Part shown: in pieces, positions 19,068-28,991 of the stretch | How positions within the stretch are numbered: the stretch's first letter is position 1 | Layout: the number at the start of each line of letters is the position of its first letter | DNA from: Psychrobacter pygoscelis | GTDB lineage: Bacteria > Pseudomonadota > Gammaproteobacteria > Pseudomonadales > Moraxellaceae | Direction: 5' to 3' | Assembly (NCBI RefSeq): GCF_004335015.1 | Contig: NZ_RQRU01000002.1 | Span: forward strand, 620,001-684,000 | Length of the DNA: 64,000 bases | Made by a program: the position numbers and the translations under genes | The notes under the pieces: model-generated | Told to the model about the DNA's origin: nothing | Database searches by the model: none | Seen by the model: only the letters and a program-made list of their open reading frames with translations

Positions 19068-20918
19068 TTAATATACGCGAACTTTAGGCTCGACATAGTC
19101 TACTGTTAGTGGGCTCTTACGAACTGGCTTATAGATAATTCGGTTGTCGCTTGAATACCATAGAGTATGCTTCATCCAGTCACGATCATTTCGACCGTTT
19201 GGAGCATAATCATCGTCCTCTGGGCGATCGTAATCTAACACAGTATGCGCGCCGCGGCACTCATGACGATTGGCTGCTGATAGCATAGTCGCTTTGGCAA
19301 CCTCATATAAGTTCGCTACTTCTAAAGCTTCAATTCGAGCAGTGTTAAACACTTGAGACTTGTCGTCAAGGTGGATGTTTTCGACCTTTTCCCCGAGTGC
19401 CAAGATTTTTTGTACGCCCTCATCCATAAGCTCTTGCGTTCTAAAGACGCTGGCATGCTTTTGCATCGTAGCACGAATCTCATCCGCCACTTCTTGAGCG
19501 TTATGACCGCTAGTAGACTGCTGAAGCTTGTTCAAGCGGCCCATTGTATAGTCAAGTACTCGTGGATCGAGTGGCTTATACGTATGATCAGCTTGATGAT
19601 ACTCATCAACAATGTGCTTACCGGCAGCGCGGCCAAAGACCACAAGGTCAAGTAGTGAGTTAGTACCTAGACGGTTTGCACCGTGGACACTCACGCAAGC
19701 ACACTCACCAATAGCATATAGACCTTTGATCACTTTGCCTTCAGCATATAAGCCTTCTTCATCTGTACCCGCTTCAAGATCTGGAACCACTACCTGACCA
19801 TGAATATTGGTTGGGATACCGCCCATCATGTAGTGGATAGTCGGGATAACGGGGATAGGCTCTTTGGTGATATCGACGTTGGCGAAGTTTTTACCAATCT
19901 CGAATACAGATGGCAAGCGCTTCATAATCGTCTCAACCCCTAAGTGGGTCATGTCCATGACGATATACTCACCATTAGGACCACAGCCGCGGCCTTCTTT
20001 GATCTCTTGGTCCATAGAACGTGAGACGAGATCACGTGGTGCCAAGTCTTTGACCGTTGGCGCATAACGCTCCATGAATGCTTCACCATCTTTGTTACGC
20101 AAGATAGCACCCTCACCGCGGCAACCTTCGGTGAGGAGTACACCTGCACCGGCGACGCCTGTTGGGTGGAATTGCCAAAATTCCATATCTTGCAGTGGAA
20201 TACCCGCACGTACCGCCATACCCAGACCGTCACCAGTATTGATATAGGCATTGGTAGAAGCGGTGAAGATACGACCTGCACCGCCCGTTGCTAGTACCGT
20301 AATTGGCGATTGGAATACCGCAATAGCGCCAGTCTCTTGTTCGATAGCAACGACGCCATTGATGTTACCTGATTCATCCTTGATAAGGTCAAGGGCAATC
20401 CATTCGATAAAGAACTGTGCACCTTGTTGCAGGTTTTTTTGATAGAGCGTATGCAGTAGAGCATGACCTGTTCGGTCAGCAGCGGCGCAAGCACGTTGAA
20501 CAGCTTTTTCACCGTAATTTGAAGTGTGACCACCAAAAGGACGTTGGTAAATAGTACCGTCTTCATTACGGTCAAATGGCATGCCCATGTGCTCAAGCTC
20601 ATAGACGACTTTTGGTGCTTCACGGCACATATACTCGATGGCGTCTTGATCGCCAAGCCAATCTGAGCCTTTTACTGTGTCATAAAAGTGAAAGTGCCAG
20701 TTGTCATTACTCATGTTACCAAGGCTGGCACCGATGCCGCCCTGCGCTGCAACAGTATGCGAGCGGGTGGGGAATACTTTGGTGATAACGGCAACTTTCA
20801 TGCCCGCTTCGGCAAGCTGTAGCGAGGCGCGCATGCCTGAGCCGCCACCACCAACGATGACCGCATCAAAGTTTAAAGTCTTGATATTACTAATAGTATT
20901 GTCTTGTCTAGTAGCCAT
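19068..20918 (-). CDS. sdhA: Succinate dehydrogenase flavoprotein subunit
   Basis: 616 residues. The FAD loop is DAVIVGGGGSGMRASLQ, and the covalent-FAD His is in TRSHTVAAQGGIGAS. The dicarboxylate site includes HPTGVAGAGVLLTEGCRGEG and the catalytic Arg region YAPTVKDLAPRDLVSR. ECACVSVHGANRLGTNSLL closes the FAD site. It oxidises succinate to fumarate on the cytoplasmic face of the inner membrane. It is preceded by sdhD across a 202-base gap with an inverted repeat. Confidence 0.97.
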   Translation of the reverse strand: MATRQDNTISNIKTLNFDAVIVGGGGSGMRASLQLAEAGMKVAVITKVFPTRSHTVAAQGGIGASLGNMSNDNWHFHFYDTVKGSDWLGDQDAIEYMCREAPKVVYELEHMGMPFDRNEDGTIYQRPFGGHTSNYGEKAVQRACAAADRTGHALLHTLYQKNLQQGAQFFIEWIALDLIKDESGNINGVVAIEQETGAIAVFQSPITVLATGGAGRIFTASTNAYINTGDGLGMAVRAGIPLQDMEFWQFHPTGVAGAGVLLTEGCRGEGAILRNKDGEAFMERYAPTVKDLAPRDLVSRSMDQEIKEGRGCGPNGEYIVMDMTHLGVETIMKRLPSVFEIGKNFANVDITKEPIPVIPTIHYMMGGIPTNIHGQVVVPDLEAGTDEEGLYAEGKVIKGLYAIGECACVSVHGANRLGTNSLLDLVVFGRAAGKHIVDEYHQADHTYKPLDPRVLDYTMGRLNKLQQSTSGHNAQEVADEIRATMQKHASVFRTQELMDEGVQKILALGEKVENIHLDDKSQVFNTARIEALEVANLYEVAKATMLSAANRHECRGAHTVLDYDRPEDDDYAPNGRNDRDWMKHTLWYSSDNRIIYKPVRKSPLTVDYVEPKVRVY

Positions 20919-20955
20919 GACGATTTCCTAATGAATACAAAATAAGGGCTGTAAG

Positions 20956-21055
20956 GTCTATCCAAGTCGTCGCTATTACTGTCGTCTTATGAGCGCTTTA
21001 TGACGCATTAAAGTCGGCTTATAAAGGCCTATTTATTAAGACGCATTGGATAGAC
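20956..21055 (-). other. Inverted repeat framing the sdhD-sdhA spacer
   Basis: GTCTATCCAA (20956-20965) is matched perfectly by TTGGATAGAC (21046-21055), and CGTC/GACG extends the arms after a two-base mismatch. About 70 bases lie between the arms, so it could close the spacer into one large mRNA stem. Confidence 0.5.
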
Positions 21056-21120
21056 GTATACTTACTGCTCGTGGGACTGAAGGTAATAGATGAATCACTG
21101 CTTAATTAATTAGCTCACTA

Positions 21121-21531
21121 TTAAGTGACAATGACAGTATTCACACCTAGGCCCCAAAAAATCATGATGCCCCAGAATAGGTAGACCAAGATAGCGATAA
21201 TCATGGCCGCTTGTAGTATTAATCGCCATGCTGACGCTGCGGTACCAAGCTTACCTTTGGTAATATAGTCGGTAAATACGGTCCACATCCCAACCCATGC
21301 GTGGCCAGCAAGAGCAAGGATTGCTACCAAGCTAAATATACGCATTGGTAAGCTCATCATGAAGTTTACCCACTCTACATAAGTCACATGGCCATGGGTC
21401 AAAAAGAAGCCTAATAATACGAGACTATAGACAGCAAGTACGATCGCGCTCAGACGTTGAACGATCCAATCGCGTGAGCCTGATCCTGTTAGACCAGTGG
21501 CGCTTTTGATTCCTGAATCATTTTTTATCAT
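21121..21531 (-). CDS. sdhD: Succinate dehydrogenase membrane anchor subunit
   Basis: 136 residues from ATG at 21531, which overlaps the sdhC TAA stop by one base (TAATG); a GTG five codons earlier is the alternative. Three hydrophobic helices are visible, near residues 26-47, 58-80 and 100-125. ALAGHAWVGMWTVFTDY contains the His expected to ligate haem b or lie near the quinone site. It anchors SdhAB to the membrane and forms the ubiquinone pocket with SdhC. Confidence 0.92.
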   Translation of the reverse strand: MIKNDSGIKSATGLTGSGSRDWIVQRLSAIVLAVYSLVLLGFFLTHGHVTYVEWVNFMMSLPMRIFSLVAILALAGHAWVGMWTVFTDYITKGKLGTAASAWRLILQAAMIIAILVYLFWGIMIFWGLGVNTVIVT

Positions 21532-21920
21532 TAGAACATCACCCATACGAAGGATAAGACAATTAAGACAGCGGCGATTGCTAAGCTCACAAACGAAGCC
21601 ATTCGGCCTGATTTAAGCTCTTCATTGAATCCCATATCCGCAAATAAATGCTTGACGCCCATGACAAAATGATAGGCAATCGACGCTACAAATATCCAAG
21701 CAACAAAGCGAACTGCAATATTGTCAAATACGACGGCAAAACTTTCAGGCGAGGCCAAGGATCTCTGTAACAACCAGAGCATGACAGGAATAAGTAGGAA
21801 TAGAAAAATTCCAGAGATGCGATGTAAAATAGAAGCTATCGCAATAGGTGATTTAGCATTGACGCTAATCACTTGACTTAAAGGTAGATTAATCGGTCGG
21901 TTGCTTTTCACAGCGGGCAT
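21531..21920 (-). CDS. sdhC: Succinate dehydrogenase cytochrome b556 subunit
   Basis: 129 residues with three hydrophobic helices. The family start RPINLPL precedes SPIAIASILHRISGIFLFL, the quinone-site Ser/Arg region of SdhC. SIAYHFVMGVKHLFADMG carries the haem b His. It is the first gene of sdhCDAB, translationally coupled to sdhD and divergent from gltA across 2.1 kb. Confidence 0.94.
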   Translation of the reverse strand: MPAVKSNRPINLPLSQVISVNAKSPIAIASILHRISGIFLFLLIPVMLWLLQRSLASPESFAVVFDNIAVRFVAWIFVASIAYHFVMGVKHLFADMGFNEELKSGRMASFVSLAIAAVLIVLSFVWVMF

Positions 21921-24023
21921 CCTTTTTGCGGTTATGACGCTTATGCTAAAAAGAAATTTGGCAACTAAAATTTAGGCCAAATAATTTCTTAATCATCGCA
22001 CAAGAGACGAATAGTGTAAGGAAGAGCTAGCTGACTTCGCTAAGATAATATATTACGTGTATATAATCAGGCAGTCATATTCTACCGTTATCATCACTCT
22101 GTAATGAGCCTTTTTCCCAACCTGCAATTAATCAATACTAATAAGCAGCAGAGAAGACACATCAGCTTAGAGCGTATAAATATCGGCAATCATTTATAAA
22201 GACTCACATTTATGAACAATCAGATTAACGAGACCTTAGACTACAAAAATCTTAGGCCGCGTCATCATACTACAATATCAGTACTGAATGACTTGAAGTC
22301 ATAACATAACGCTCGTTCAATACTCAGTATCCCCTATTTAACCTAGGGCAAACTGACGCACATAAATTCATAAGTCTATATCAGGCACTAGTATATGCCC
22401 AGTGGCATCTCTAGCCCTAAGCACTTGTGATGATTCAAGTAACAGCCTATATAAGCAAACACTTGATACAAAGCTGAACTATATGAGTCTTTAGTTATCA
22501 ACTACTCATAGATAGGGTTATCTTAAAATAATTGAATAACACACTACATAAACATAGCCTAGTAAACAAGGCGTAATATTGGCTAAACGGCGTTTAAGCG
22601 CAGTGGCTTAAACTCAAGGGATACCTTAGTTTATCAGCACCTGTTTAGCATTCACTAGCACCATACTAGATACTAATCACTTGCTGACTTTAATACTACC
22701 CTTTGGAGGTAGGCCGACCTTCCCTAGCTGGTCTGTATCGACTACCTGACCCTGTAACCCGCCAGACAATACAACCAACAATAAACTTGCGCATTGCTAG
22801 TCACTGGTACACCCAATACAGCCTAGGTCACCTTATTGCTGACACTCTATCGTCAGGATAAAGCCAGTTTGATGATCAAACTAACACTTAATAATTTACC
22901 AATTATAAAAGGGCTGACGCCTAATTACAAATATATTACCCAAACTTTCTATATAATTAGCGTTACTGTAACTGCTTGTATTATTCCTTAAATGACAACT
23001 TAAGTCTAAACTCCTAATAATCCTATAGTATCAATGCACTTGCAGATTTCTACCTCGGTAAGGTTAGCTATAAGTGAGTATCCTGAATTAACGTCACACA
23101 GCTAAGGCTCTATAGAAGCTTTACGGCTCTAGTCATGCACTGAGACAAGCTAAGACTGTTATTTTGTAGCTCTAAATGCGTTTTACACTAGGCTCAAGAT
23201 ACGACATTAATAAAAAAACTAATTCTAGCCTAATAAAAATGTATCAAAATGTTATCAAATCGAACGCCTCTATTAAGGGTTTTCACAGATAATTGCTGAC
23301 CGCTTTTAGAGCTAAAACTCTATCATTAGGCTAGCTGAGCCTAACGACTATCTACTACTATAGTACCGTTCCTTATCCATGTTATTGTCTTTACTTGTTG
23401 TAAGGATATGCTTTAAGACGCTTGATTATCCTTAAGTTATATCTCTAGCTGTATATAACAGCTTATTTTAAAAGTTATTGCTTTATCGTTAGAATATGTT
23501 TGTGATATAAAAGACTGGCTAGTTAAGGTCTATTGTAGAATTAAAGGTGTCCACTAAGGGCGCTCTTAAAGCTATTTGGCCACTCACCTGAGTAAAGATT
23601 TCTTTCAAATGGTCGAGAATAACTGGTAATATAGCCAAATCATGTGTTTGCCTATATTTTATGAATAAAGCAAATATTATAGATAAAGTAAGCAGACGTG
23701 ATGATCAAAGCTCAATTTCCTAAACCCTATGTTATAGTACGGTTGTAAGCCTCATCTTTTTCAATCAGATAATTGCTTTTTAGAAGGCTCTCACAGTCTG
23801 GATTGATAAGCCTAGCTATCAATTTACGCTTTTTTTAGTGCTTATAGTGCCTATAAATAGTAGAGGATTATCTGGCTTGATTATAGCGGGTCAGCTTAGC
23901 TATTTTGCCGTTCACATTATCTCTATCTATTGTTCAATTTATATTGAATCAGACGACAGGCGATTTACATTTGCTTGGCGATTTTGCAAACCCAACGTTC
24001 TTTAACAACAACGAGAGGAATTT
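21921..24023. other. 2.1 kb spacer between sdhC and gltA
   Basis: No standard gene is present. It is AT-rich and stop-dense, apart from a GC-richer island near 22680-22800. It must hold the divergent promoters of sdhC and gltA. A 12-base match (CAGATAATTGCT) occurs at about 23286 and 23765 and is probably chance. The length is unusual for a divergent TCA promoter region, so a small RNA or decayed gene is possible. Confidence 0.6.
22677..22781 (-). CDS. Possible 34-residue small protein in the sdhC-gltA spacer
   Basis: A minus-strand frame (TAG at 22797-22799 upstream, TGA at 22677-22679) reads as a protein-like peptide: a short hydrophobic start (LLLVVLSGGLQGQ), an acidic middle (VVDTDQLGKV) and a basic end (GLPPKGSIKVSK). 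The only starts are TTG codons at 22781, 22778 or 22769, with no clear ribosome-binding site. The composition is unlike the surrounding AT-rich DNA. It may be a real small protein, the end of a decayed gene, or chance in a GC-richer segment that could instead be a structured RNA. No family is recognised. Confidence 0.25.
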   Translation of the reverse strand: MLVVLSGGLQGQVVDTDQLGKVGLPPKGSIKVSK

Positions 24024-25304
24024 ATGTCTAACAGTAATGCGACGTTAACCGTCGATGGTAAGGATTACCCACTTCCAATTATTAAGGGAACACTCGGTCG
24101 CCCAGTTATTGATGTCGCCGCTTTTCAAGAGGCTGGCTTTTGGACATACGATCCTGGATTTAAAGTGACGGCTCCTGTTGAGTCAAAGATTACCTTTATT
24201 GATGGTGGCAAGGGCGAATTATTACATCGCGGCTACCCTATTGATGAGCTTGCTAATAACGCTGAATATCTTGAAGTTTGTTATGCGCTATTGCATGGTG
24301 AGCTACCAAATGCAGAGCAAAAGACTGACTTCTATGAGAAGATCCGTAAGCACTCAGGTGTCCACGATCAATTGCGCAGATTCTTTGAAGGCTTCCGCCG
24401 TGACGCGCATCCAATGGCTATTATGGTCGGTGTGGTCGGTGCTTTATCTGCCTTCTATCACGACGGCTTAGATGTCAGTGACGAGAAGCATCGTGAGATC
24501 ACAGCGATCCGTCTTATTGCAAAAATGCCAACGCTTGCTGCCATGAGCTATAAATATTCGCGCGGCGAACCGTTCATGTACCCACGTAATGACTTTAACT
24601 ACGCGCAAAACTTCTTGTATATGATGTTTGCCACGCCAGCAGATGTCGACTACAAAGACAACCCAGTGTTGTCAAATGCCATGGACAAAATCTTTACTCT
24701 TCATGCTGACCATGAGCAAAACGCTTCAACCTCTACCGTCCGTCTTGCAGGCTCTACCGGCGCTAACCCTTATGCGTGTATCGCTGCTGGTATCGCTGCA
24801 CTTTGGGGCCCATCACATGGCGGTGCGAACGAAGCCGTACTTGAGATGCTTGATGAAATTGGCACCGTCGAGAATGTCGATGAATTCATGGAAAAAGTGA
24901 AGCGCAAAGAAGTGAAGCTTATGGGCTTTGGTCACCGCGTTTACAAAAACTTCGACCCACGCGCTAAGGTCATGAAAGAGACTTGTGATGAAGTTCTTGG
25001 TGCCCTAGGTATCAACGATCCTAAGCTTGAGCTTGCTATGAAGCTTGAAAAGATCGCTTTAGAAGATCCATACTTTGTCGAGCGTAACCTCTATCCTAAC
25101 GTCGACTTCTACTCTGGCATCATCCTAAAAGCTATCGGTATCCCAACTTCTATGTTTACCGTTATCTTTGCTCTAGCCCGTACTGCTGGCTGGATCAGCC
25201 ACTGGTTAGAGATGCACAGCACGCCATTCAAGATTGGCCGTCCACGTCAGCTTTACACTGGTCAAGCTCGCCGTGAGTTCGTTAAGCTTGAAGACCGTAA
25301 ATAA
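24024..25304 (+). CDS. gltA: Citrate synthase (type II)
   Basis: 426 residues, the length of hexameric NADH-sensitive Gram-negative citrate synthases. The catalytic residues are visible: His in [15 protein letters not shown], His in [13 protein letters not shown] and Asp in [19 protein letters not shown] is the oxaloacetate-loop signature. It condenses acetyl-CoA and oxaloacetate to start the TCA cycle. GAGGAA six bases before ATG supports the start. It is monocistronic, with its own terminator, and divergent from sdhCDAB. Confidence 0.97.
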   Translation: MSNSNATLTVDGKDYPLPIIKGTLGRPVIDVAAFQEAGFWTYDPGFKVTAPVESKITFIDGGKGELLHRGYPIDELANNAEYLEVCYALLHGELPNAEQKTDFYEKIRKHSGVHDQLRRFFEGFRRDAHPMAIMVGVVGALSAFYHDGLDVSDEKHREITAIRLIAKMPTLAAMSYKYSRGEPFMYPRNDFNYAQNFLYMMFATPADVDYKDNPVLSNAMDKIFTLHADHEQNASTSTVRLAGSTGANPYACIAAGIAALWGPSHGGANEAVLEMLDEIGTVENVDEFMEKVKRKEVKLMGFGHRVYKNFDPRAKVMKETCDEVLGALGINDPKLELAMKLEKIALEDPYFVERNLYPNVDFYSGIILKAIGIPTSMFTVIFALARTAGWISHWLEMHSTPFKIGRPRQLYTGQARREFVKLEDRK

Positions 25305-25325
25305 GCCTTTATAGACAGCTTAATC

Positions 25326-25359
25326 AAAAAAATCCCGCTAGCCAATAGCGGGATTTTTT
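25326..25359 (+). terminator. Rho-independent terminator of gltA
   Basis: AATCCCGCTA, a short loop and TAGCGGGATT are followed by a T-run; the A-run on the left makes it potentially bidirectional. Confidence 0.92.
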
Positions 25360-25522
25360 ATGGGCAGTGTGAATGAATAAAGACTTAGCTAAGCATGGCT
25401 CTGTAGCTTTGTTCTATCAATTGGTGAGCTATTAACTCAATAACTTATCCAAAAATTTAATATTAATGAGTTGACACTTTAGCGTGCAAAAGCAACCAAC
25501 AAGTACTGGCTAGCGAATCCAC

Positions 25523-26413
25523 TCATCGCTCAAACTCCTTTAACATCTTTTCATATTTGGCAATTTGTTCATCATAATCTTTGATAGTGTCATTGAACTT
25601 AGCCATTAAGCTTTCAAACTCAGCTTGCTGATCTTGTTTCATGCGCTGCATATCAATTACCTGCTGCGCTTCTATCTGTCGCCAAATCTGCTGCTGCACA
25701 ATCAATCGTGCCAGTGCCGGGCTTTTATCGTTCAGCTGCTGCGCCAATTGGGGCTGTTCAAACAACTCTGGCAATAAGGTGGTGATATTGATCAGCGTAT
25801 CGACCTCTTGCGCGGACAAGGCTTGATTAGAATATAGGGCGGCAAAAGCGCTACGATAACGGGCTTTTATCTGCGCTTCATCCAATACTTCAGGAGGCTG
25901 CGGCTCTAGACTGACCTTTTTTAGCACTGTTAAATCACGCTTCCCAACCTCAGTGCTAAAGTTCTCTTCTGGCTCCGGTTTATTATCTGCGGAGCTTGGG
26001 CTGGTGGTGTCAGTTAACGCCGTATTATCACTAATTTCATCGGTATGTTTATCGTTAGTTGCACTACCATCGCCGTCGCTCGCTGTTAGGTCGTCAGAAG
26101 CATCGGCAACTTTAAGAGACTCGTATTCTGCTTGAAGGCGCTGCTGTAGACTGAGCATTTGCGTGACAAACTTTGGCTCGAATTGATCAATCTGTGCTTG
26201 TGCAGCCGGACTGGGGGTTACGGCTATTTGCTCAGTAGCACTGTGCCCAGAGCTATCTTGTGCGTCTGCCCCTGCTATCTGGGATGGTGACTCACGCTCT
26301 TCAGCGGCTGGTTGGCAGCCACTTAAACTGACTAAGCCAAGCACACCTATTAGCAGCCCGGCGGCAATAGGATGCAATAATGACACTGACGAGGGAAGAT
26401 CACGACTAATCAC
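25523..26413 (-). CDS. Putative lipoprotein with C-terminal coiled coil
   Basis: 296 residues, starting with GTG at 26413 (no ATG in frame before the signal). A hydrophobic segment at residues ~16-31 ends in the lipobox LSGC (Cys33), so the mature protein should be lipid-anchored. Residues ~38-170 are Ser/Asp/Glu/Thr-rich and probably disordered. The last ~60 residues, rich in Gln, Glu, Lys and Met, look like an amphipathic coiled coil. No family is recognised. It is convergent with gltA and transcribed alone. Confidence 0.75.
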   Translation of the reverse strand: MISRDLPSSVSLLHPIAAGLLIGVLGLVSLSGCQPAAEERESPSQIAGADAQDSSGHSATEQIAVTPSPAAQAQIDQFEPKFVTQMLSLQQRLQAEYESLKVADASDDLTASDGDGSATNDKHTDEISDNTALTDTTSPSSADNKPEPEENFSTEVGKRDLTVLKKVSLEPQPPEVLDEAQIKARYRSAFAALYSNQALSAQEVDTLINITTLLPELFEQPQLAQQLNDKSPALARLIVQQQIWRQIEAQQVIDMQRMKQDQQAEFESLMAKFNDTIKDYDEQIAKYEKMLKEFER

Positions 26414-26575
26414 GGTCTATTCCTATATTAATTTAGGTAAAGTTGCTAGAAATAACTCTAGCTCCTATCCATATAATGATTACTACAACTATTATGTCCA
26501 CCATCGACAGCAATGCACCAATAGTTAAAGCACTACTATACTGCTAATCAATAAAAAACATTAATTATCATAAGT

Positions 26576-27145
26576 CTACGCTATATCAGTAGTATTCACG
26601 GATGTATTTTTAGGCGTATCTTTTGCTTGCAAAAAAGGGATACACTGCTGCCAAGGTCGGCAGTCTTGACCACGCTGTTGGCGAGTAAAATAGTCTTGAA
26701 CCATTCGGGCTTGCTGCTCAATACCATAAGCAAAAAATGGCTTGCCCGCTTCAAAAACATAGCTATAGCGCCGATTCACCAGTGCGCCGCGAACCACTTT
26801 CAAGCCTTGTTGCAGCTGCCAGACGTGAGTTAGCTCATGAATAAGCCAACTTTGCTTGCTGAGTGCCTCTTGGCTAAAATCTTCTGTCCAGTCAGCCGGA
26901 TGAAAGTATATATTGCCATTAGGGCTAACCGCATAGTTTTTGAGCACCCACCATGTCGTCTTTAGCCGTACATCATCTAGACAAATATGGTCGCTAAAAA
27001 CTGACCGAGCCAGTGCTACCTCTCCTACTGTTAATGCTCGAGATTTACGCGGTGCAAACTTCAGCCGACACTCATTAATCACCGTAGTTATAATTTTTTT
27101 TGGCTTAACCTTTGATGTCAAATTTAAAAATGGCATCTTAGTCAT
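26576..27145 (-). CDS. Small HExxH protein, putative zinc metallopeptidase-like
   Basis: 189 residues from ATG at 27145, which has GGAGAG six bases upstream; a longer frame starts with TTG at 27181. The key motif is LIHELTHVWQLQQG, giving zinc-binding His103/His107 and Glu104. YIEQQA-like GIEQQARMVQDYF downstream may supply a third ligand. Upstream is GNIYFHPADWTEDFS. The pattern resembles proteins sometimes annotated as Vgr-related or DUF4157-like, but no type VI secretion gene is nearby. No signal peptide is seen. Function unknown. Confidence 0.7.
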   Translation of the reverse strand: MTKMPFLNLTSKVKPKKIITTVINECRLKFAPRKSRALTVGEVALARSVFSDHICLDDVRLKTTWWVLKNYAVSPNGNIYFHPADWTEDFSQEALSKQSWLIHELTHVWQLQQGLKVVRGALVNRRYSYVFEAGKPFFAYGIEQQARMVQDYFTRQQRGQDCRPWQQCIPFLQAKDTPKNTSVNTTDIA

Positions 27146-27527
27146 CACAATCTCTCCACCCAACTTTACAGGTCGGCTCAACAGGTTTAATAAATGGCAT
27201 TCTTAAGAGATTAAGTTCATTGTACTGGGTTAATCTTAAGCCAATTTTACTGCCCTTTAGCTGATAAGCGAATAAATAAATATATAAAAGAGTCTATATC
27301 AGTACTACACCATTCTGCCAAGATCTCCGTCAAGACATCTGATCTATCATCTAACCCTTCTAGCGCCCTCACAATAGCGCAGCTGTGCATTATAATTGAT
27401 ACGGTTAGCGCTCATAACTCATGGTTTTGCCTTGGGTTTTTGCTAGTAACATAACCTAAATTGCAAATATCGCTGCGGTTACTTAAGCTAGGTGCTGATT
27501 AAATTTGCGAACCCCATCGAGTGAACT
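27146..27527. other. Divergent spacer before rarA
   Basis: About 380 bases between the HExxH gene and rarA with no coding-like frame. It should contain both promoters; none is clear enough to place. Confidence 0.4.
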
Positions 27528-28823
27528 ATGGCTCACCCTTCCCCTGATATGCCCTTAGCTGGACGCATGCGCCCCACGTCGCTTGACGAGGTCATCGGTC
27601 AGTCGCACCTCTTAGCACCAGGCGCGCCGCTTAGACGGCTGGTTGAACAAGGTCATCTCCCCTCTTTAATCCTTCATGGTGAGGCCGGAATCGGTAAGAC
27701 CACCATCGCCATGCTACTTGCTGATGCAGTCGGTCGACCATTTCACGCCTTGTCGGCGCTCAACACCGGCGTCAAGCAGCTGCGTGAGGTTTTGGAAGCT
27801 GGTGGTGGCTCAGGGGGGTTGGCGCTTGAATCCCCCGTAGTTTTCATTGATGAGATTCATCGCTTTAATAAAGCCCAACAAGACGCCTTGCTCGGTGCGG
27901 TAGAGTCTGGCGACGTTACCTTAATCGGTGCCACCACCGAAAACCCTTCGTTCAGTGTCAATAACGCCTTACTCTCTCGTTGTCAGGTCTATCGTTTAGA
28001 GCCGCTCAGCGAATCACACATCGAGACCGTACTGCGCCGAGCTATAGACCATGATATCGTCCTTAAAGAGTATGATATCGAGCTGGTAGCTCAAGACTTT
28101 ATCAGTCAGTTGGCGCATGGTGACGCCCGAAAAGCGCTTAACCTATTAGAGCTTGCTGTTCAGACCGCCGATCCTAACCAATCGCCTATTATCATCGATC
28201 AAGACTTGGTTGCGAGTGTCGCCCAAAGTGCACTGGCTCGCTATGATAAGGATGGCGAGCAACACTATGACATGGTCTCAGCCATGATAAAATCTGTTCG
28301 CGGCTCAGATCCTGATGCTGCGCTGTACTGGATGGCAAGAATGCTGGTCGGCGGTGAGCCAGCCGACTTTATCGCTAGGCGTTTGGTCATCTTAGCCAGT
28401 GAAGACATTGGTAATGCCAACCCAAATGCCCTACTACTTGCTGACGCGGCATTGAGAAGCGTCCAATCCATCGGTATGCCTGAGGCACGAATTATCTTAG
28501 GTCAAGTCGTCGTCTATCTCGCAACCAGTGCTAAGAGTAACAGCACCTATAAAGCCATTAACGCGGCTATGAAGCTGGCTCAATCGGACGCTTCTGCCGT
28601 ACCCTTACATCTTCGTAACGGTGTGACGTCACTAATGAAGTCACAAGGCTACGGTGCAGGCTATGTCTATCCGCATGATTATCCCAATCACTACTACCCA
28701 CAGTCGTATCTGCCCGAGCAGCTTCAGGGTACTAGGTTTTACAATTATGCCGATAACAAACGTGAGCAACACAGTCAGCAATTTATGAATTGGCTCAAAT
28801 CACAAGCCGCTAGCAATGACTAG
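27528..28823 (+). CDS. rarA: Replication-associated recombination protein A (AAA+ ATPase)
   Basis: 431 residues of the RarA/MgsA/WRNIP1 family. It opens with [17 protein letters not shown], then Walker [10 protein letters not shown] near residue 51, Walker [11 protein letters not shown] near 103, sensor 1 GATTENPSF and LLSRCQV with the arginine finger region. The C-terminal half has [14 protein letters not shown] and [16 protein letters not shown], typical of the tetramerisation part. It acts at stalled replication forks. Standalone on the plus strand, with no lolA/ftsK neighbour in view. Confidence 0.95.
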   Translation: MAHPSPDMPLAGRMRPTSLDEVIGQSHLLAPGAPLRRLVEQGHLPSLILHGEAGIGKTTIAMLLADAVGRPFHALSALNTGVKQLREVLEAGGGSGGLALESPVVFIDEIHRFNKAQQDALLGAVESGDVTLIGATTENPSFSVNNALLSRCQVYRLEPLSESHIETVLRRAIDHDIVLKEYDIELVAQDFISQLAHGDARKALNLLELAVQTADPNQSPIIIDQDLVASVAQSALARYDKDGEQHYDMVSAMIKSVRGSDPDAALYWMARMLVGGEPADFIARRLVILASEDIGNANPNALLLADAALRSVQSIGMPEARIILGQVVVYLATSAKSNSTYKAINAAMKLAQSDASAVPLHLRNGVTSLMKSQGYGAGYVYPHDYPNHYYPQSYLPEQLQGTRFYNYADNKREQHSQQFMNWLKSQAASND

Positions 28824-28991
28824 CTTAGTAGAATTTCACTAATTAAAATGTCCGCAAATAAACTTCTCACCCTATCGTCACTGATTATTAGTGGGCAACA
28901 GGACATTAAACCCTTACAATCGACCTAAATTCAACTCACACTAACTTTTATTACTTGCAAATAAAGGTATACCCCAACTAAGAGACTTCCC

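Noticed and set aside
20291..20656. 121-codon minus frame inside sdhA
   Set aside because: Out-of-frame shadow of sdhA on the same strand.
23700..24000. Sigma-70 promoter for gltA
   Set aside because: Several TATA-like hexamers exist (for example TATAAAT near 23850) but none has a properly spaced -35, so no site was called.
26940..27206. 88-codon plus frame opposite the HExxH gene
   Set aside because: No motif, no ribosome-binding site, and the opposite strand has a clear zinc motif.
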